Below, piece after piece: positions 6,574 through 10,056 of a stretch of DNA of 10,056 nucleotides. Where the stretch lies: the NCBI GenBank assembly GCA_035473395.1, contig DATIOF010000183.1:1-10056 (forward strand), read 5' to 3'. This DNA comes from AC-32 sp035473395 (GTDB lineage: Bacteria; Actinomycetota; Thermoleophilia; Gaiellales; Gaiellaceae). Each line of letters begins with the position of its first letter. The first letter of the stretch is position 1. Under the pieces are notes generated by a model. It was not told where the DNA came from and made no database searches. It saw nothing but the letters and a program-made list of their open reading frames with translations. Both the position numbers and the translations under genes were made by a program.

Positions 6574-7869
6574 CTAGCGCGCCGCGAGCACGGCGGCGGC
6601 AACCTCGTCGGCCTCGCCGTCGCCGAGCGTGCGGCAGTCGAGCAGCAGGCGGCCGTCGCGGACGACGCCGACGACCGGCGGGTCGCCCGTGCGGAGCGGC
6701 TCGGCGAGCGACTCCTCCACCGCGCAGGCGTAGCTCGGGAGCTCCGCGAGCGGCAGCGCGCCCCCGCCGACGCGGCCGACCGTCTCCTCGACCTCGCCGC
6801 TGACCGCGGCGGCCAGCCGCTCGGCCCGCGCGCGCACGCCCTCGAGCGGCTCGTTCAGCATTCGGAGCACCGGGATTTCGCGCAGCGCGCGCTCGGGCTC
6901 GAGGTAGAGCGCGAGCGTCCCCTCCAGCGCTGCCAGCGTCAGCTTGTCCGCCCGTAGCGCACGCTGGAGCGGGTGCCGCCGCAGCCGTTCGACGAGCTCG
7001 GCGCGGCCGATCACGATCCCCGCCTGCGGGCCGCCGAGCAGCTTGTCGCCCGAGAAGCAGACGAGGTCGGAGCCCGCGGCCAGGCTCTCGCGCGCGGACG
7101 GCTCGCCCTCGAGGTGATCGAGCACACCGGAGCCGAGGTCATCCACGAGCGGCAGGCCGTGCCGCCCGGCGACCGCGGCCAGCTCGGCCACCGACGGCTG
7201 CTCGGTGAAGCCGACGACCCGGAAGTTCGACTGGTGCACGCGCAGCAGCACGGCCGTCTCTGGGCCGATCGCGCGCTCGTAGTCGGCCGTGCGCGTGCGG
7301 TTCGTCGTGCCGACCTCGTGCAGCCGTGCGCCGGAGCGGGCGAGCACGTCCGGGATCCGGAAGCCGTCGCCGATCTCGATCAGCTCGCCCCGCGAGACGA
7401 GCACCTCACGGCCCTCGGCCAGGGCCGCCAGCGCGAGCAGCACCGCAGCAGCGTTGTTGTTCACGACGAGTGCGCCCTCGGCGCCGGTCAGACGGCGCAG
7501 GATTCCGGCCACGTGGTCCTGCCGCGAGCCGCGTCCGCCGGCCCGCAGGTCGTACTCGAGGTTCGAGTAGCCGCGCCCGATCTCGACCGCGCGCTCGAGT
7601 GCAGCATCCGGCAGCGGCGCCCGTCCGAGGTTCGTGTGCACGATCACACCCGTGGCATTCAGCGTGCGCCGCAGCGCGGGCGCCCGGGCCGATGCGAGCT
7701 CGCCCAGCGTCCGCTCGACCAGGTCGCCGGGGTCGTGGCCGGCCTTTATCTCTTCACGCGCGCGCGCGAGGGCGGCGCGAGCGGCCTCGACCGCCAGCGC
7801 AGGCGGCTCGGAGGCGAAGCGCTCATCCCGAGCGAGCTCGTCTACGGAGGGCAGATCGCGGAGCTTCAT
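6574..7869 (-). CDS. selA: L-seryl-tRNA(Sec) selenium transferase (Sec synthase) SelA
   Basis: SelA is a PLP enzyme, decameric in studied bacteria, that converts Ser-tRNA(Sec) to Sec-tRNA(Sec) with selenophosphate made by SelD (not in this window). In this 431-residue protein the signature NATGVIVHTNLGRAPL is at 71-86, NLEYDL at 103-108, VNNNAAAV at 136-143, EVGTTNRTR at 185-193 and the PLP-lysine motif SGDKLLGGPQAG at 273-284, with Lys276 as the Schiff-base residue. A helical N-terminal domain (about 1-65) is present, as in tRNA-binding full-length SelA. E. coli SelA is 463 residues. The frame stays open to 8100, but that extension runs antisense through a signal-peptide gene and lacks SelA-like sequence. 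The start MKLRDLPSVDEL at 7869 fits the family. There is no Shine-Dalgarno sequence and a -10-like TAGACT lies nine bases upstream, so the message may be leaderless. It is first gene of the selAB operon. Confidence 0.96.
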   Translation of the reverse strand: MKLRDLPSVDELARDERFASEPPALAVEAARAALARAREEIKAGHDPGDLVERTLGELASARAPALRRTLNATGVIVHTNLGRAPLPDAALERAVEIGRGYSNLEYDLRAGGRGSRQDHVAGILRRLTGAEGALVVNNNAAAVLLALAALAEGREVLVSRGELIEIGDGFRIPDVLARSGARLHEVGTTNRTRTADYERAIGPETAVLLRVHQSNFRVVGFTEQPSVAELAAVAGRHGLPLVDDLGSGVLDHLEGEPSARESLAAGSDLVCFSGDKLLGGPQAGIVIGRAELVERLRRHPLQRALRADKLTLAALEGTLALYLEPERALREIPVLRMLNEPLEGVRARAERLAAAVSGEVEETVGRVGGGALPLAELPSYACAVEESLAEPLRTGDPPVVGVVRDGRLLLDCRTLGDGEADEVAAAVLAAR

Positions 7870-7903
7870 CGGCGATGAGTCTAAGTACACTCGTGCGGGG
7901 TCG
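7870..7903. promoter_or_regulatory. Compact divergent promoter region (selA / secreted Ig-like gene)
   Basis: Only 34 bases separate the two start codons. On the minus strand TAGACT (7878-7883) is a -10 candidate for selA. On the plus strand TACACT (7886-7891) is a -10 candidate for the secreted protein gene. They are two bases apart and point away from each other. Predicted starts fall about one base before the selA ATG and about six bases before the other ATG, so both messages would be leaderless or nearly so. The -35 regions fall inside the opposing coding sequences and match the consensus poorly (a TCGACC at 15-base spacing for selA is the best). Confidence 0.4.
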
Positions 7904-8719
7904 ATGGTGGCGGGAACGGTCAGCAAAGGCACGGCGCTCTGCGCCTGCCTCGTCGCGCTCGTCTTCGTCTCGACGAGCGGCGCGGCCGCACGCGTCGGGA
8001 TCGGGAGGATGACCGTCGTCCCAACCCGCGTCACCGCCGGCACGACCGACAACGAGCTCAGCTTCGCCTTCACCGCGGATTCGGCGCCGCTCAGGGGCAC
8101 GACCCTCGTCGACGTCCCGCGCGGCTGGTCGAAACCGCAGCAGACCGACCCCGCGGCTCCCGGCTACGTCGAGCTGCAGTCGGCCGGCTGCGTCGGCACC
8201 CGCATCGCCGGGATCTCGAGCCGGCGGATCGTGATCGCTACCCAGTGCCCGCGCCGGCATCTCTTCCGGCTGCTCTACCACAAGGCCGCCGCGCCGCTGC
8301 TCTCGGCCGACGGCTTCGTCTTCCTGACGCAGACCCGCCAGGCCAACGCCCCCAAGAAGGCGCCGTTTCGGCCGCTCGGCCCGCTGAAGCAGCCGGTGGT
8401 CAAGGTGCGCGGCGCCGCTCAGGCCGGGCTCTTCATCACGATCACGTCGGTTGCGACGGTCGGCGTCCCCTTCGGCGCGACCGTGCGCGCGGTCGACCAG
8501 TTCGGCAACAACGCCCCCGAGTACCTCGGAACGGTCACGCTCACGAGCAGCGACCCGACGGCGACGATGCCGGCCCCGTACGCCTACCAGACGAAGGACG
8601 TGGGCCAGCACACGTTCACGGGGATCGTGATGCGCACCGTCGGTTCGCAGACCGTGACCGCGACCGACTCGAACGGCTTCACGGTCCAGAGCCCGCCCAT
8701 CACGGTCTCCGCCAGCTGA
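7904..8719 (+). CDS. Secreted protein with C-terminal bacterial Ig-like domain
   Basis: This 271-residue exported protein is of unknown function. Residues 1-29 are a signal peptide (hydrophobic ALCACLVALVFVS, then SGAAA before the likely cleavage site). Residues 30 to about 170 are a beta-rich region with two cysteines (Cys96 and Cys115) that may pair, and I do not recognise its family. Residues about 175-268 match the Ig-like domain common in actinobacterial surface proteins: FGATVRAVDQFGNNAPEY, then LTSSDPTATMP, then HTFTGIVMRTVGSQTVTATD. I see no sorting signal or C-terminal membrane segment, so it is probably released or wall-associated. The ATG at 7904 is chosen because it starts the signal peptide. 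The frame is open 90 codons upstream, but that stretch is antisense to selA. It is divergent from selA, and its TGA abuts the stop of the convergent LOG gene. No functional link to selenium is evident. Confidence 0.85.
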   Translation: MVAGTVSKGTALCACLVALVFVSTSGAAARVGIGRMTVVPTRVTAGTTDNELSFAFTADSAPLRGTTLVDVPRGWSKPQQTDPAAPGYVELQSAGCVGTRIAGISSRRIVIATQCPRRHLFRLLYHKAAAPLLSADGFVFLTQTRQANAPKKAPFRPLGPLKQPVVKVRGAAQAGLFITITSVATVGVPFGATVRAVDQFGNNAPEYLGTVTLTSSDPTATMPAPYAYQTKDVGQHTFTGIVMRTVGSQTVTATDSNGFTVQSPPITVSAS

Positions 8720-9400
8720 CTACGCCTCGAGCGGCATCGACGCGCGGCGTCGCTCGTAGAACTCGAGCTGCATCGCGACCGCGCGCACCGGATCGTCGGT
8801 GAGCTCGAGCAGGTCGAGATCCTCGGGCGAGATCAGCCCGTCGGCCTGCAGCCGACCCTTGATCCAGTCGAGCAGCGGCCGCCAATACTCCGAGCCAAAG
8901 AGGATGACCGGGAAGTGCAGCACCTTGCCGGTCTGGATCAGGGTCAGCGCCTCGAACAGCTCGTCGAGCGTGCCGAAGCCGCCCGGGAAGATGACGAAGC
9001 CTTCGGCGGCCTTCACGAACATCGTCTTGCGCGCGTAGAAGTGCTTGAACGTCAGCGCGATGTCGAGGTACGGGTTGAGGGCCTGCTCGTGCGGCAGCTC
9101 GATGCCGAAGCCGACCGAGAGCCCGCCGGCGTCGCGCGCGCCGCGGTTCGCGGCCTCCATCACGCCCGGGCCGCCGCCGGTGACGACCGCGAAGCCGGCT
9201 TCCCCCAGCAGCCGGCCGACCTCGCGCGCCTCGGCGTATTCGGGATTGTCCTCCGTGATCCGCGCCGAGCCGAAGACCGTGATCGCCGGCCGGTCGATCC
9301 GCTCGACGGCCCGGAACCCTTCGAGGAACTCCTGGCCGATGCGCTCGGCGTCGCGGACGATGTCGCCGTCGCGACGTTCGAGCAGGCGTCGGTCTTCCAT
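8720..9400 (-). CDS. LOG-family protein (TIGR00730-type phosphoribohydrolase)
   Basis: This 226-residue cytoplasmic Rossmann-like protein belongs to the family that includes cytokinin-activating LOG enzymes. These cleave nucleoside 5'-monophosphates to base plus ribose 5-phosphate; members are often mislabelled lysine decarboxylase. Key motifs are TVFGSAR (41-47), TGGGPGVMEAAN (74-85), the conserved FYARKTMFV (121-129, with Arg124 and Lys125) and the signature PGGFGTLDE (139-147) with its catalytic Glu147. A helical N-terminal stretch (about 1-35) places it with the longer bacterial members. Its substrate cannot be told from sequence. The start at 9400 overlaps the stop of the upstream protease gene by one base (TGATG), so it is probably translated by coupling; no clear Shine-Dalgarno sequence is seen. 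The frame stays open further upstream but overlaps the protease gene antiparallel to nothing useful and lacks family sequence. It ends in TAG directly against the convergent gene. Confidence 0.92.
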   Translation of the reverse strand: MEDRRLLERRDGDIVRDAERIGQEFLEGFRAVERIDRPAITVFGSARITEDNPEYAEAREVGRLLGEAGFAVVTGGGPGVMEAANRGARDAGGLSVGFGIELPHEQALNPYLDIALTFKHFYARKTMFVKAAEGFVIFPGGFGTLDELFEALTLIQTGKVLHFPVILFGSEYWRPLLDWIKGRLQADGLISPEDLDLLELTDDPVRAVAMQLEFYERRRASMPLEA

Positions 9401-10056
9401 CAGTAGTGAATCCGGTGCTGCGTCACGTGTGTGCCCCACATGCCGAGGGCTAGCAGCACCGCGAGGCCCACGTAGAGCGTGAGGATCAGCGTCGCGCGCC
9501 CGCGACCGGCGCCGGGGAGCAGCACGGCCGTGCCGCCGGCCTCCAGCGGCACCATCGGCTCGGCCTTGGCGAGCCGGTAGGCGCGCCAGATCGCGCCGCC
9601 GTCGAGGATCCCGATCGGGATCAGGTTGAAGAGGTTGAGGAAGAAGCCCGCGTAGGCGAGCGCGTGGAAGAGCGACGAGCCGGTGTACGAGCCAATCCCC
9701 CAGCAAGCGAGGGAGGCGAGCCCGCCCGCCGCCGGCCCGGCGAGCGCCAGGTAGGCGTTGTTGAGCGGGTTCAGCGGCGAGTTCTTGATCGCCACGTAGG
9801 CGCCGAGGAACGGGATGAAGCGCGGGATTGAGACGTCGAGGCCCTGCCGTTTCGCCTCGACGAAGTGGCCGAGCTCGTGGATGAGGATCAGCGCCACGAA
9901 ACCGACGCCGAACTTCCAGCCCCAGATCAGCGCGTACGCGCCGATCGAGATGAAGAGCCCGAAGAACTTGAAGACGAAGAAGCCGAACTTGACGATCAGG
10001 CCGATGACGACCGCGATCGGCCCCCAGATCTTCCGCGCCACGCTCTTCCAGCCCGG
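9400..10056 (-). CDS. M50 site-2-protease-like membrane metalloprotease (5' end cut)
   Basis: This is an integral membrane zinc metalloprotease of the M50 family, whose members cleave substrates within or near the membrane (anti-sigma factors are known examples; the substrate here is unknown). Counting from a GTG at 10041, the first long hydrophobic region is at about 8-54 and leads into the zinc motif HELGH (55-59). ALAGPAAGGLAS (99-110) follows. The helix FFLNLFNLIPIGILDGGAI (133-151) carries the third zinc ligand region with Asp147 in LDGG. A final membrane segment is at about 184-201. No PDZ domain is present, which fits compact S2P-like members. The frame stays open past the GTG to the window edge (PGWKS before it), so the true start is probably outside and the given end is only a limit. 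The stop TGA overlaps the ATG of the LOG gene by one base, so the two form an operon. Confidence 0.9.
   Translation of the reverse strand, partial: PGWKSVARKIWGPIAVVIGLIVKFGFFVFKFFGLFISIGAYALIWGWKFGVGFVALILIHELGHFVEAKRQGLDVSIPRFIPFLGAYVAIKNSPLNPLNNAYLALAGPAAGGLASLACWGIGSYTGSSLFHALAYAGFFLNLFNLIPIGILDGGAIWRAYRLAKAEPMVPLEAGGTAVLLPGAGRGRATLILTLYVGLAVLLALGMWGTHVTQHRIHY

Noticed and set aside
7870..8100. A 77-codon N-terminal extension of selA
   Set aside because: It lies antisense over a signal-peptide gene and does not resemble SelA. The family-like start is at 7869.
8720..9400. Lysine decarboxylase
   Set aside because: PGGFGTLDE is the LOG-family signature; that older label for the family is a known misannotation.
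9401..9706. A 102-codon N-terminal extension of the LOG-family gene
   Set aside because: It is an Arg-rich shadow of the M50 protease in another frame. The ATG at 9400 overlaps the protease stop and begins family-like sequence.

Overview
High-GC bacterial chromosome (roughly 70% G+C by eye, not computed), with strong G/C third-position bias in every gene. The protein style (Ala/Arg/Gly-rich, actinobacterial-type secreted beta-propeller and Ig-like proteins, EHN-type epoxide hydrolases) suggests an actinobacterium, possibly of the Thermoleophilia. That lineage call is an inference and cannot be proved from this window. Gene density is very high: no stretch over 110 bases lacks a gene, and the non-coding gaps are 378-388, 1583-1691, 1785-1846, 4814-4872 and 7870-7903.

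The core of the window is a selenocysteine (Sec) decoding locus on the minus strand. In transcription order it holds selA (Sec synthase, 7869 to 6574), selB (Sec-specific elongation factor, 6573 to 4873, with zero spacing), then a 988-residue secreted beta-propeller protein (4813 to 1847), then selC, the tRNA for Sec (1784 to 1692, anticodon TCA, 13-bp acceptor/T helix, long variable arm). SelA makes Sec-tRNA from seryl-tRNA(Sec), and SelB delivers it to UGA codons that carry a SECIS hairpin. The fourth component, selD, is not in the window. No certain selenoprotein is visible; one weak candidate UGA is discussed in the findings.

Downstream of selC on the same strand, a TATATT promoter candidate and a clear ribosome binding site precede two tandem epoxide hydrolase paralogues. 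One is complete (1582 to 389). The second starts 11 nt later and runs off the left edge (377 to 1). The two align without gaps at an offset of 1205 bases.

To the right, a short divergent promoter region (7870-7903) separates selA from a plus-strand secreted Ig-like-domain protein (7904-8719). That gene's stop codon abuts the stop codon of a convergent minus-strand LOG-family nucleotide phosphoribohydrolase-like gene (9400 to 8720). The LOG gene is translationally coupled through a TGATG overlap to an upstream M50 site-2-protease-like membrane metalloprotease, whose 5' end is cut by the window edge.

Overall, most genes belong to recognisable families. The less ordinary points are the secreted propeller gene lodged between selB and selC with its own promoter and operator-like palindrome, the hairpin that starts one base after its UGA stop, the recently duplicated epoxide hydrolase pair, and the extremely compact gene junctions. 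I found no mobile element, CRISPR array or clearly novel multi-gene system.
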